Below are positions 1 through 8,757 of a DNA stretch of 64,000 nucleotides, in pieces. The stretch comes from Anaeromyxobacter soli. GTDB lineage: Bacteria; Myxococcota; Myxococcia; Myxococcales; Anaeromyxobacteraceae. The notes below the pieces were generated by a model. It was not told where the DNA came from. It ran no database searches and was given only the letters and a program-made list of their open reading frames with translations. The stretch is from positions 178,575 to 242,574 of the forward strand of contig NZ_JAKZLF010000003.1 in assembly GCF_022808855.1 (NCBI RefSeq), written 5' to 3'. Position 1 is the stretch's first letter. Each line of letters begins with the position of its first letter. The translations under genes were made by a program, and so were the position numbers.

Positions 1-1313
1 TCGCGCGGGGCCCCCACCATCTCCTCGAGCGCGTGGTTCACGTACACGAAGCGCCAGTCCCGCCCGACCGCGAAGAACGCGTCCGAGATCGTCTCCAGGA
101 TCGCCGCGCTGCGCGCGTACCCCTCGCGCGTCCGGTTCTCGTCCTCGAACTGGCTGCGGCGCAGCTGGGCGTGGACGCGCGCGCGCGCCACGAGCGGCCC
201 GCTCGACAGCGGCACGTAGTCGTCGGCGCCGCCCGCGAGCGCGTCCACCGTGGCCTCCGGCTCCGAGCGCTCGCCGACCACGAGGAGCGGCACGTGGCGC
301 CACCTGGCGTCGCCCCGGATGCGCAGGCACGCGGCGGCCGAGGCGTCTCCCTGCCGCGTCGCCTCCACCAGGATCGCGTCGACCCGATCCACCGCGAGGA
401 GCGCGAGGGCCTCCTCGGACGTGGCGGCCGTCACCACGTCGTGCCCCTCGAGGCGCAGCGTCTCGGCGACGTCGCCGAGCGGGGCGGTGCTCGCCCCGAG
501 GACGAGGATGCGCCTCGCCGTGGGCGCGCCGGCCGCGGTCTCCTCGGGGGCCGAGGTCGCGCTCCGGAGCAGCGCCTGGAGCCGCGCGAGCACGAGCTCG
601 TTCCCGTCCTCGTCCTTGCGGACGTAGGCGTCGGCCCCGGCGTCGAGCGCGCTGAGCTCGCCCACGGAACCCGACGCGGTGAGCAGGATGCAGGGGGTCG
701 TGCGGAGCGCCGCGTCGGCGCGGATCTCCCGGATGAACGTGGCGCCGTCCATCCCGGGCATCACGCCGTCGACGACGATGGCGCGCGGCCGCCGCTCGGC
801 GGCGACGCGGAGCCCCTCCTCGCCGCTGCCGACGGTCACCACCTGCAGCCCCGCGCGCTCGAGCGCGTCGCGCAGCTCCTCCCGGGCCGTCACGCTGTCG
901 TCCACGAGCAGCACCGGCCGCGCGGCGGCGCCCAGGTCGGCGCCGGCGCGGCGGCGCACGAGCTCGCGGGCGCGGGCCACGACCTGCGCCGCGTCGTACG
1001 GCTTGCCCACGTACTCGTCCGCGCCCGTCTGGAGGCCGCGCACGCGGTGCTGGACCTCCGCCTCCGTGGAGAGGAGCACGACCGGCGTCCCCGCGTGCTG
1101 CGGGGAGCCCTTGATCTCGGCGAGCAGCTCCAGGCCGTCGCCGTCGGGGAGGAGCACGTCGAGCACGGCGAGCGCGAACGGCCGGGACGCGAGGGCGCGG
1201 CGCGCGCTCGCGACGTCGGCGGCGAGGACGGGCTCGAACCCCGCGGCGGAGAAGGCCTCCTCGAGGTGCATCCTCACGGTCAGGCTGTCGTCGACGACCA
1301 GGACGGCGCTCAT
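1..1313 (-). CDS. Triple-receiver / PAS signalling protein (C-terminus beyond window)
   Basis: Partial: 437 codons are visible and the frame runs off the left edge without a stop. Three receiver domains come first. REC1 (about 1-120) has the DD pair at 8-9 and phospho-acceptor Asp52; REC2 (about 132-250) has Asp182; REC3 (about 267-385) is degenerate, with no N-terminal acidic pair and Glu317 where the acceptor Asp is expected. A PAS domain begins near 403 (TISDAFFAVGRDW). A kinase or GGDEF output probably follows but is not seen. The start ATG overlaps the cheB stop (ATGA), so it is the last visible gene of the chemosensory operon and probably a phosphate sink or alternative output of the CheA. 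REC and PAS calls are firm; the class of output is unknown. Confidence 0.85.
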   Translation of the reverse strand, partial: MSAVLVVDDSLTVRMHLEEAFSAAGFEPVLAADVASARRALASRPFALAVLDVLLPDGDGLELLAEIKGSPQHAGTPVVLLSTEAEVQHRVRGLQTGADEYVGKPYDAAQVVARARELVRRRAGADLGAAARPVLLVDDSVTAREELRDALERAGLQVVTVGSGEEGLRVAAERRPRAIVVDGVMPGMDGATFIREIRADAALRTTPCILLTASGSVGELSALDAGADAYVRKDEDGNELVLARLQALLRSATSAPEETAAGAPTARRILVLGASTAPLGDVAETLRLEGHDVVTAATSEEALALLAVDRVDAILVEATRQGDASAAACLRIRGDARWRHVPLLVVGERSEPEATVDALAGGADDYVPLSSGPLVARARVHAQLRRSQFEDENRTREGYARSAAILETISDAFFAVGRDWRFVYVNHALEEMVGAPR

Positions 1314-2377
1314 GGCGACCTCCTGGGCGTGCCGGCGCGCGCCGCGATCGCCGCGCCGATCTCATGGATCGGCAGGACGCGCTGCGCCGCACCGAGGAGG
1401 ATGGCCTCGCGGGGCATGCCGAACACCACCGAGGTCGCCTCGTCCTGGGCGATCGTGGCCCCGCCCGCCCGCCGGATCGCGAGGAGGCCCTGCGCGCCGT
1501 CGCGCCCCATGCCGGTGAGCAGGCAGGCGAGCGCGCCCGCGCCGCCGTCGCGCGCGATCGACTCGAACAGCACGTCCACCGAGGGCTTGCAGCTGTGACG
1601 CTCGGGACCGTCGTCGAGCCTGAGGACCCCCCGCTCGACGGCGAGGTGCCGGCCCGGGGGCGCCATGAGGACCGTCGAGGGTCCGCGCTCGGCGAGGCGC
1701 TCGCCGTCGCGCGCATACCGGACGCGCAGCGGGGAGAGCCCGTCCAGCCATTCGGCGAACGCGATGCCGAAGGGCTCGTTGATGTGCACGACGAGCAGGA
1801 TCGGGTGCGGGAACTCCGGCGGGAGCCGGCGGAGGATCTCCACCACCGCCGCCGGCGAGCCGGTCGAGCCGCCGATCGCGACGAGCCGCGTCGGGCCCGC
1901 CGGCTCACCCGCGAGCGGCGCCGCCGCGGCCGGCTGCGACATGGCCCCGAGCCGCGCGCGCGGGTGCGTGATCACCTTGATGCGCGAGATGAGCTTCACC
2001 GTGCCGCGGAGCCGCTCCTCCCAGACCCCGTCGGGCTCCGTCCCGAGCGGCTTGTCCAGCACGTCGATGGCGCCCGCCGCGAGGGCGTCGTAGGTGCGGA
2101 AGAGCTCTCCGCGGTTCGTCGACGCGGAGACGACGAGGATGGGCGTCGGGCAGTACGCCATGATGTACTCGGCCGCGGCGACGCCGGTCATCACGGGCAT
2201 CATCATGTCGAGGGTGACGACGTCCGGCCGGAGCCGCTGGCACAGCTCGATCCCGCGCCGCCCGTCCTCGGCCTCGCCCACGACCTGGAGCTCCGGGTCC
2301 GACGACAGCACCTCGACGAGGCGCTTGCGGACGGTGAGCGAGTCCTCCACGACGAGCACGCGTATCGGCACGGTCAC
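1310..2377 (-). CDS. cheB: Chemotaxis response regulator protein-glutamate methylesterase/deamidase CheB
   Basis: Removes methyl groups from (and deamidates) chemoreceptor glutamates in the cytoplasm, as the adaptation partner of CheR. The 355 residues match the family length. The receiver domain (1-125) carries EDS at 11-13 and phospho-acceptor Asp57. The methylesterase domain (165-350) shows the catalytic triad: Ser171 in GGSTGS, His198 in VVHIN and Asp293 in GMGRDGAQGL. Its start overlaps the cheA stop by four bases and its stop overlaps the next gene by four, so expression is translationally coupled. It is expected to be activated by phosphotransfer from the CheA encoded just upstream. 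Confidence 0.96.
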   Translation of the reverse strand: MTVPIRVLVVEDSLTVRKRLVEVLSSDPELQVVGEAEDGRRGIELCQRLRPDVVTLDMMMPVMTGVAAAEYIMAYCPTPILVVSASTNRGELFRTYDALAAGAIDVLDKPLGTEPDGVWEERLRGTVKLISRIKVITHPRARLGAMSQPAAAAPLAGEPAGPTRLVAIGGSTGSPAAVVEILRRLPPEFPHPILLVVHINEPFGIAFAEWLDGLSPLRVRYARDGERLAERGPSTVLMAPPGRHLAVERGVLRLDDGPERHSCKPSVDVLFESIARDGGAGALACLLTGMGRDGAQGLLAIRRAGGATIAQDEATSVVFGMPREAILLGAAQRVLPIHEIGAAIAARAGTPRRSP

Positions 2378-4440
2378 CCCAGGAGCTCCTCGATGGTCGC
2401 GAGCAGGCGCGCCTGATCGAACTCGCTCTTCACCACGTACGCGCTCGCCCCCGCGGCGAGGCCGCGCGCCCGGTCCTCCGGCGCCCCCCGGGACGTCACG
2501 AGGATCGCCGGGGTGGACGAGAGCCGGGGGTCCGCGCGCGTCACGCGCACGAACTCGAACCCGTCCATGCCGGGCATCTCGACGTCGACGAGGAAGAGCC
2601 CGAACCTCCGGGTGCGCGCCTTCTCGAGCGCCTCCTCGGCGGAGACGGCGAGGTCCACCTCGTGCCCCGCGGACTCGAGGATGCTCTGCTCGAGCATGCG
2701 CGTCGTGAGCGAGTCGTCGACGACCAGGATCGGCGCCCGCGGCGCGCGCGCCTCCTCCACCTGGGTGGAGCGGCCCCGCGCCGCCGCGACGAGCCCTGCC
2801 GGATCGAGGACGAGGCGCGGGTTCCCCTCGCCGTCGAGCGCCGCGCCCGCCACGGCCGGATCGAGCCGCAGGTACGCCGGCAGCGGGCGCACCACGACCT
2901 CCGCGGTGCCCACCAGGCGATCGGTCCCCAGGACGATGCGTCCCCCCGCCGCCTCGACGACCACCGCGGACCAGGCGCGGCGGGAGCCGGACGGCCGAGG
3001 GCGGCCGAGCACGCTCGCGAGCGGAACGAACGGCAGGAGCGCGCCGCCGAGGGCGACGGCCGCCCCCTCGGCCGTGTGCGCCACGCGGTCGCTCTCGAGG
3101 AACGTCGCGCTCCGGACGGCGTCGAGCGGCACCGCCGCCACCGCCCCCGAGGCCTCCACCTGCAGCGCGGTGAGGGCCGTGAGCGACTCGGGCACGACCA
3201 CCTCCACCTGCGTCCCGCGCCCGCGCTCGGTGCGGATCGCGACCTCCGCGTGAAGGCGCGCGGCGACGTCGCGCACGACGTCCAGCCCCACCCCGCGCCC
3301 GGCGACGTCCGTGACGGTGGCGCTCGTCGAGAGGCCGCCTCGCAGGAGGAGCGCGGTGAGCGCCGCGTCGTCGAGCGCGGCAGAGTCGGCGGCGGAGACG
3401 AGCCCCTTGCGCGCGGCGGCGGCCCGGACCGCCTCGAGATCGACCCCGCGCCCGTCGTCCACGCAGCGGAACGCGACCCGCGTCCCGCGCCGCTCTACCT
3501 CGATCCGGACCCGGCCCGGCGCGGCCTTCCCGCGCGCGGCGCGCTCGGCCGCCGGCTCGATCCCGTGCGCCACGGCGTTGCGCACCGCGTGCAGGAGCGC
3601 CTCGCGCATCGCCGTGAGGACGTTCGCCTCCACGCGCACGCCGCCGCCCGCGAGCTCGAAGGTCACCGTGCGCTCGAGCGCGCGCGCGGCGTCCCGGGTC
3701 GCGCGCTCGAGCGGCCCCGCGATGGCCCTGGCCGGCAGGAGCCGGAGCCTGTCGGCGGCGTGCCGGACCTCTCCGAGCTCGCGCTCGGCCTGATCCGCCC
3801 GGACGTCGAGCGCGCGGTGCGCCCCATCGAGCGTCCGCGCGAGCTCGTCGACGAGCGGCCGCAGGCGCGCGGGCGGCGGGCCGCCTTCGCCGCGCCGCAC
3901 CGAGAGCTGATCGGCCAGGGCCCGCGCGATCTCCTTCGCGTGATCGAGCGTCCCGAGCTGCCGCCGGAGGGTCGCGAGGTGGACGCCCGCCTCGAGCGTG
4001 GTCTCGACGACGGCGTCCACCTCGTGGAGATCGACGCGCACGGTGCGGATCGGCCCGTCCGGGCGCGCGGAGGGCGCCGCGTCCCCCGGCGCGGGCGCGG
4101 TGGGCGGCGGCGACGGCTGATCGAGCGCGGTGACCGCGGCGGACATCTCGTCCACGAGGCGCAGGAGCTCGTCCGTCCGCTCGCGAGGCACGGGCGGGTC
4201 GCCCGCGTCGCGGTGCGCGGCGAGCGCGTCCTCGGCCGCGTGCGCGCGGTCGCCGATCCCCTGGATCTGCACCACCCGCGCCGCGCCCTTGAGCGTGTGC
4301 GCGAGCCTGAGCAGCCGCGCGACCACCGCGCGGTCCTCCGGCGACCGCTCGAGCTCGAGGAGCCCGCGCGAGAGCCCGTCGAGCAGCTCGCGCGCCTCGA
4401 TCCGGAAGTACTTGTAGCGATCGCGGGCCATCGCGCTCAC
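2374..4440 (-). CDS. cheA: Hybrid chemotaxis histidine kinase CheA with C-terminal receiver
   Basis: Central kinase of the operon. Domain order over 688 residues: Hpt (1-110, phosphorylatable His48 in LAHTLKGAA), a poorly conserved Ala-rich linker, dimerisation and HATPase regions (about 220-420, with [12 protein letters not shown] and the Gly motifs DDGRGVDL and GRGVGLDVV), a CheW-like coupling domain (about 425-550), and a receiver (about 570-688, DDS motif and acceptor Asp in FLVDVEMPG). The fused receiver replaces or supplements a stand-alone CheY, none of which is encoded in the visible operon. This architecture resembles FrzE-like and other alternative-function systems of myxobacteria rather than the E. 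coli flagellar system. It overlaps the chemoreceptor and cheB genes by four bases each. Confidence 0.95.
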   Translation of the reverse strand: MSAMARDRYKYFRIEARELLDGLSRGLLELERSPEDRAVVARLLRLAHTLKGAARVVQIQGIGDRAHAAEDALAAHRDAGDPPVPRERTDELLRLVDEMSAAVTALDQPSPPPTAPAPGDAAPSARPDGPIRTVRVDLHEVDAVVETTLEAGVHLATLRRQLGTLDHAKEIARALADQLSVRRGEGGPPPARLRPLVDELARTLDGAHRALDVRADQAERELGEVRHAADRLRLLPARAIAGPLERATRDAARALERTVTFELAGGGVRVEANVLTAMREALLHAVRNAVAHGIEPAAERAARGKAAPGRVRIEVERRGTRVAFRCVDDGRGVDLEAVRAAAARKGLVSAADSAALDDAALTALLLRGGLSTSATVTDVAGRGVGLDVVRDVAARLHAEVAIRTERGRGTQVEVVVPESLTALTALQVEASGAVAAVPLDAVRSATFLESDRVAHTAEGAAVALGGALLPFVPLASVLGRPRPSGSRRAWSAVVVEAAGGRIVLGTDRLVGTAEVVVRPLPAYLRLDPAVAGAALDGEGNPRLVLDPAGLVAAARGRSTQVEEARAPRAPILVVDDSLTTRMLEQSILESAGHEVDLAVSAEEALEKARTRRFGLFLVDVEMPGMDGFEFVRVTRADPRLSSTPAILVTSRGAPEDRARGLAAGASAYVVKSEFDQARLLATIEELLG

Positions 4441-5906
4441 GCGGCGTCGCGCTTCTGCACGAGCCGGGCGAGGTCGCGGGACATCGCCGCGAGCTCGGAG
4501 GCGGTCTGCAGGGACTGCCCGGAGCTCGCCTCCGCCTCGCGCGTCGCCTGCGCGACGTTCGCGATCGCCTCGTTCACCTGCTCGACCGCGGTCGCCTGCT
4601 GCTTCGTGGAGAGCTCGATCTCGCGGGCGGAGTCGGTGGTCGAGCCGACGAGGCGCGCGATCTGGGAGAACGCGGCGGCCAGCTCCGCGAACTGGCGCGC
4701 GCCCGCCTCGGCTGCCTTGGAGCCGCTCTCCGTGGCCATCACCGTCGTGTTCACCGCGGCCCGGACCTCGTCCACGAGCACGCGGATGTCCTTCGTCGAG
4801 CCGGCGACGCGGTCGGCGAGCTTGCGGATCTCCTCGGCGACCACCTGGAACCGCTTCCCCGCCTCGCCCGCGCCCGCCGCCTCGATGGTGGCGTTGATGG
4901 CGAGGATGTTGGTCTGCTCGGCGAGCTCGTTGATGATCTCGACGACGCCGCCGATGTGCTGCGACTTGCGGCCGAGGTCGAGCATGTGATCGACGATGAG
5001 CTCCACCTGGCGGCGGATGCCCCCCACCGCCTCCTGGCTGCGCTGGACCGCGTGATCCCCGGTCCGGGCGGCGGAGGCGGTGTCGGACGCGATGGACGCG
5101 ACGCGCTGGGAGCTCTCCGAGATCTGCCGCGAGGTCGCGAGCAGCTCGTTGATGGTGGTCGTGATCTCGGCCATCGCGCTCGCCTGCTGCTTCGCGCCGG
5201 TCGCCTGCTGGCCCGCGGCCGCCTTGAGCTCGGCGGAGGACGTCTCCACGTGGCGGACCGCCCCGGCGATCTGGCGCGAGAGCGTGCGCCCGAGCAGGAT
5301 CGCGAGCGCGGCCGCGAGGGCGACGCCGGCGACCGAGAGGACCACCACCACCCGGCTCGCGTCGGCCGCCGCCTCGGTGGACTGGCGCCGCCGCGCCTCG
5401 AGCAGCTCGCGCTGCCGGGCGATGTAGGTCTCGACCGCGGCGTTGAGCCGCTCGCGCAGGGGCCTCACGTCCCGCTCGAGCCGCGCCGCCGAGACCTCGA
5501 GCTTCTCCCGGGGAGCGTCCGCGAGGATCGCGTCCACCGCGGCCCCGTGCTCCCCCTCGACGCGGGCGACCTCGTCGAGCAGCCGGCGGAGCGCGTCGTC
5601 GTGCTCCTGCGCGAGCAGCTCGTCGAGGACGCGGCGCATCTCCCCCCGCGCCGTCCGCATCGCCTCGAGGTAGCGCGCGTCGTTCGTCATGACGTACGCC
5701 CGCGCCTCCGCCGCCTTCCTGAAGCTCATCGCGTTCAGGCGCTCGGCGCTCACGAGCCGCCGCGCCGCGAGCTCGATGACCGCGTCCTTGCTCGCCACCG
5801 TCTCGCGGAGGGAGAGGACGGCGACGCCCGCGATCGCGAGCGCGACCACGACGACGAGGGCGAACCCCAGCGCGAGCTTCTGCGAGAACGTGAGCCTTCG
5901 CTCCAT
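4437..5906 (-). CDS. Methyl-accepting chemotaxis protein
   Basis: Inner-membrane chemoreceptor of 489 residues. TM1 spans about 9-31, an alpha-helical extracytoplasmic domain of roughly 150 residues resembles the four-helix-bundle type, and TM2 lies near 185-205. The cytoplasmic part is a long coiled coil with the hairpin tip near [21 protein letters not shown], the site that binds CheA and CheW. The tip diverges slightly from the canonical EAARAGE but keeps the required Glu and Ala residues. No clear HAMP motif is seen. It sits between cheW (one base apart) and cheA (four-base overlap), so it is the dedicated receptor of this array. The ligand is unknown. Confidence 0.95.
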   Translation of the reverse strand: MERRLTFSQKLALGFALVVVVALAIAGVAVLSLRETVASKDAVIELAARRLVSAERLNAMSFRKAAEARAYVMTNDARYLEAMRTARGEMRRVLDELLAQEHDDALRRLLDEVARVEGEHGAAVDAILADAPREKLEVSAARLERDVRPLRERLNAAVETYIARQRELLEARRRQSTEAAADASRVVVVLSVAGVALAAALAILLGRTLSRQIAGAVRHVETSSAELKAAAGQQATGAKQQASAMAEITTTINELLATSRQISESSQRVASIASDTASAARTGDHAVQRSQEAVGGIRRQVELIVDHMLDLGRKSQHIGGVVEIINELAEQTNILAINATIEAAGAGEAGKRFQVVAEEIRKLADRVAGSTKDIRVLVDEVRAAVNTTVMATESGSKAAEAGARQFAELAAAFSQIARLVGSTTDSAREIELSTKQQATAVEQVNEAIANVAQATREAEASSGQSLQTASELAAMSRDLARLVQKRDAA

Positions 5907-5907
5907 G

Positions 5908-6426
5908 TCACTCTCCAGGTCGGTGTTCCGTGATGGCGCGCAGGACCGATGGGAGGCTCACCACCGGACGCCCCGCGCCGCCCAGCTCCGCGATCTCCGG
6001 GAGGTGGCCCAGCCCCTCCCCCGCCGCCCGCTGCAGCGCCGACGGCGGCACGAGCACGTGCCCCTCGATCGCCTCGAACGCCAGCGCGACCCGCTCCTCG
6101 CGGCCAGCGAGCAGCATCCACCGCGGCGCCTCGCCGGCGTCGGGGAGCCCGAGCAACCGGGCGAGGCTGAACACGGGCAGGACCGCCCCGCGGTGGCCGC
6201 AGACGCCGAGCACCTCGGGCCGCCGGCTCGGGACCGGCACGACGACCCTCGCCGGGAGGAGCCCGGCGCTCTCGAGCACGCGGACCGCGAGCTCGGCGCC
6301 GCCCGCGCGGAGCGCGAGCAGCGGGACCAGATCGCGCCGTGCCCCCTGGGAGGGCGCCGCGAACGCGGCGTCGAAGGCCGCCCGCAGCGCGGCGACCGTT
6401 CCCTCGAGGGTCGTCTCGTCGCTCAC
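5908..6426 (-). CDS. cheW: CheW-like coupling protein (second in operon)
   Basis: Scaffold that couples receptor to CheA. The 172-residue CheW fold shows the usual hydrophobic strands and a [21 protein letters not shown] segment, equivalent to the RG..LPV.DL core of CheW. The GTG start is chosen because it overlaps the cheR stop as GTGA, matching the coupling used throughout the operon; longer in-frame extensions would run through cheR in another frame. About 35 N-terminal residues precede the CheW fold and are not conserved-looking. Two CheW copies in one operon suggest different positions in the array. Confidence 0.9.
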   Translation of the reverse strand: MSDETTLEGTVAALRAAFDAAFAAPSQGARRDLVPLLALRAGGAELAVRVLESAGLLPARVVVPVPSRRPEVLGVCGHRGAVLPVFSLARLLGLPDAGEAPRWMLLAGREERVALAFEAIEGHVLVPPSALQRAAGEGLGHLPEIAELGGAGRPVVSLPSVLRAITEHRPGE

Positions 6427-7970
6427 GCCGTCCCCCCGGATGCGCCGAGCTCGGCGCGGCACACCTCCAGCAGCCCTTCGCGCGTGAACCCGCCGCCGAG
6501 CAGGAGGATGCGCGACCCGTCCTCGCCGGCGAGCAGCACGCGGGCGCGCGCGAGCTCCCGACGCGCGAGCTCGAGATCGCCGGCGCGCTTCGCGAGGAGG
6601 CCGAGGTGGAGGCGCGGCATCGCGAACGTCGGGTCCAGGTAGAGCGCGTAGCGATCGTGGTCCGCGGCGGCGAGCGGGTCGCCCGCGTGCTCGCGGCAGA
6701 GCGCGCGGAGGTAGTGGGCCTCGGCGTTGAGCTCGTCGCGCTCGAGGATGCGCGCGCAGACGTGCTCCGCGCCCGCCAGGTCGCCGCTGCTCGTCAGGAG
6801 GACCGCGCGGAGGAGCAGCGCGTCGACGTCCTCCTCGCCGGCGGCCGGCCGCGGGCCCAGCGCGGCGAGGGCGTCGGCGAACCGCTCTCGCCGCAGGAGC
6901 TCGAGCGCGAGCGCGACGCGCGCGCCGTCGGCGGACGGGGCCGCGTCGGCCTGGGCCGGCGGGGCGTCCTGCCCGGCAGGTGCGTCCCGCGGCGCGGGCG
7001 CGCGCGCCGCCGCGGCGAACCGGGCGACGCGCTCCGAGGCGTCCTGGATGGCCTGCACCCACGCCGTCCGCGCGTCGGGCGGGGGCGTCGGCGCCGGGAG
7101 CTCCTCCTGCGTCAGGGCGGGCGCGAGCCCGCGCTCGTCGGCGCCCCGGGACTGGTAGTAGAAGGTCCCGTGCGACTGCCGCAGGTGGTAGTCGGTCGAG
7201 ACGCCGCGCAGCGTCTCGGCGTGGCCGAGGAAGAGATAGCCGCCGGGCACGAGCGCGCCGGCGATCCGCGCGACCACGCGCCGGAACACCTCGGGCGAGA
7301 AGTACATGACGACGTTCCGGCAGAAGACGACGTCCCAGCTCCCGGGCGCCCACAGCTCGGGATCCTCGTCGACGAGGTTCCGCTCCTCGAACGTGACGAG
7401 GGCCCGCACGTCGTCGACCACTCGGAAGTCGCGGCCCTCCGGGCGGAAGAAGCGGGCGCGCAGCGCGGGCGACGTCTGCCGCAGCGACCAGGCCGAGTAG
7501 CGCGCCTCGCGCGCCCGGGCGATCGCGGCCGGGTTGACGTCGATCCCGTGCACGCGCACGTCCCAGGACGCGAGCTGCGGCGTAGCGCGGACGAGCATCG
7601 CGAGCGTGTACGGCTCCTCGCCCGAGGCGCACCCGGCGGACAGGAGCCGGAGCCGGCGGTCGACGCCGCGCCGGCTCACCCGGTCCGGCAGCACCGCGCC
7701 CGTGAACGCCTCCATGTCGTTGGTGTTCCGGAAGAAGTAGGTCTCGCCGACCGTGAGCCGCTCGGCCAGGGCCCGGACCTCGTCGCCGCTCGCGTCCGTC
7801 GAGAGCCTCGCGACGTACGCGTCGATGGACCGGACCCCGGTCGCCTCGGCCCGCTCGCCCGCGACCTGCGCGAGGAGGTCCAGCTTGTCGTCGTCGAACC
7901 GCAGCCCGAGCCGGGCGCCCAGCGCGCGGCGGAAGCGCTCCACCTGATCCGGGCGGGCCGGGCCGATCAC
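6423..7970 (-). CDS. cheR: Chemotaxis protein methyltransferase CheR with C-terminal TPRs
   Basis: SAM-dependent methylation of receptor glutamates, opposing CheB. The protein has 515 residues; the catalytic part (about 1-270) has the helical N-terminal domain with the ETYFFRN segment and the SAM-binding motif LSAGCASGEEPYTLAM, followed by a conserved FCRNVVMYF. A Pro/Ala-rich linker then leads to at least three TPR-like helices (about 365-515), which bind partner proteins in other CheR-TPR fusions. The GTG start overlaps the upstream cheW stop (GTGA). Family members of about 270-290 residues lack the TPR extension, so this one is a long form typical of alternative chemosensory systems. Confidence 0.94.
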   Translation of the reverse strand: MIGPARPDQVERFRRALGARLGLRFDDDKLDLLAQVAGERAEATGVRSIDAYVARLSTDASGDEVRALAERLTVGETYFFRNTNDMEAFTGAVLPDRVSRRGVDRRLRLLSAGCASGEEPYTLAMLVRATPQLASWDVRVHGIDVNPAAIARAREARYSAWSLRQTSPALRARFFRPEGRDFRVVDDVRALVTFEERNLVDEDPELWAPGSWDVVFCRNVVMYFSPEVFRRVVARIAGALVPGGYLFLGHAETLRGVSTDYHLRQSHGTFYYQSRGADERGLAPALTQEELPAPTPPPDARTAWVQAIQDASERVARFAAAARAPAPRDAPAGQDAPPAQADAAPSADGARVALALELLRRERFADALAALGPRPAAGEEDVDALLLRAVLLTSSGDLAGAEHVCARILERDELNAEAHYLRALCREHAGDPLAAADHDRYALYLDPTFAMPRLHLGLLAKRAGDLELARRELARARVLLAGEDGSRILLLGGGFTREGLLEVCRAELGASGGTA

Positions 7971-8452
7971 GCGACGTCCTCCTGCCCGGTGATGGCGCGC
8001 CACGCGCCGTCCGGCACGATCCGCGCCGCGCGCAGGAGGACGAGCAGCTCGCCGTCGAGCGCGCCGAGCGCCTCGATGGCGCCGCCGTCCGCGGCGCCGA
8101 GGAGCGGCGTCGCCGTCCGGTCCCCGCCGGCGATCGACGCGACGCCCGTGACGGAGTCCACCGCGAGCGCGGCGGGACGAGCGCCGCAGCGGACGAGGAC
8201 GAAGCGGGTCGCCGGCGCGGGGGCGACGCCGAGGAACGCGCCGAGCTCCACCACGGGGACGGCCGCGCCGCGCACCACGGCGCCCCCGAGCACGAACGGC
8301 GGGAGCCCCGCGCACGGCGTCGTGGGGAGCGGACGCAGGGTCTCGATCACCTGGGAGAGCGGGATCGCGCACGCACGCCCGCCGGCGCGGACGAGCAGGA
8401 CGGATTCGCGCTTTCCTTCCGGGTCCACGACGCCTCCAGACGGGGCATTCAC
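7967..8452 (-). CDS. cheW: CheW-like coupling protein (first gene of che operon)
   Basis: First gene of the operon, 161 residues, all within a CheW fold: RESVLLVRAGGRACAIPLSQVIETLRP at the N-terminus is the classic CheW opening, and GGAVVRGAAVPVVELGAFLG is the coupling core. It would bridge the chemoreceptor and CheA. The ATG is the only reasonable start before the 305-base gap that separates the operon from the divergent lipoprotein gene. Downstream, seven genes overlap or abut, so the whole set is probably transcribed from a promoter in that gap. Confidence 0.92.
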   Translation of the reverse strand: MNAPSGGVVDPEGKRESVLLVRAGGRACAIPLSQVIETLRPLPTTPCAGLPPFVLGGAVVRGAAVPVVELGAFLGVAPAPATRFVLVRCGARPAALAVDSVTGVASIAGGDRTATPLLGAADGGAIEALGALDGELLVLLRAARIVPDGAWRAITGQEDVA

Positions 8453-8757
8453 CGTAGGCGACCGGAGGGCCGGGCCGCAAGCATCCGAGCGCCGCTCGGT
8501 CGATCCGCCGGTCAGCCGGCGGGAGCCTGGTCGGTCGCGTCGGGACCTCGTCGAGGACTCGCGGGGGCGGAGTTCCGCCCACCGTTCTGCGCCTCGCCGG
8601 CAGCAAGCCCCCGGGACGGGAATCCCCCTGCGTGCCTCGGCCGTGGGGCCGTCCCGTGGCGGCAGTTGCTCGCGCGCGGCGCGACGCTCAGCGTCCCGAC
8701 GTGAAGCCGCTCGTGTGACGGCAGGGCGAGCGGCGCGTCGTCGAAAGGGGAAGCGGA
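8453..8757. other. Divergent intergenic region between che operon and lipoprotein gene
   Basis: No gene is supported in these 305 bases. The region must hold the promoters of the che operon and of the divergent lipoprotein gene. The one structured element is a perfect palindrome GACGCT-C-AGCGTC at 8683-8695, about 63 bases before the lipoprotein start; it could be an operator but is short for this base composition. A purine stretch (AAGGGGAAGCGGA) at 8744-8756 is the likely ribosome binding site of the lipoprotein gene. Confidence 0.5.

Noticed and set aside
8683..8695. Palindrome GACGCT-C-AGCGTC as an operator
   Set aside because: Short, and palindromes of this size are expected by chance in such GC-rich sequence; kept only as a note on the intergenic region.
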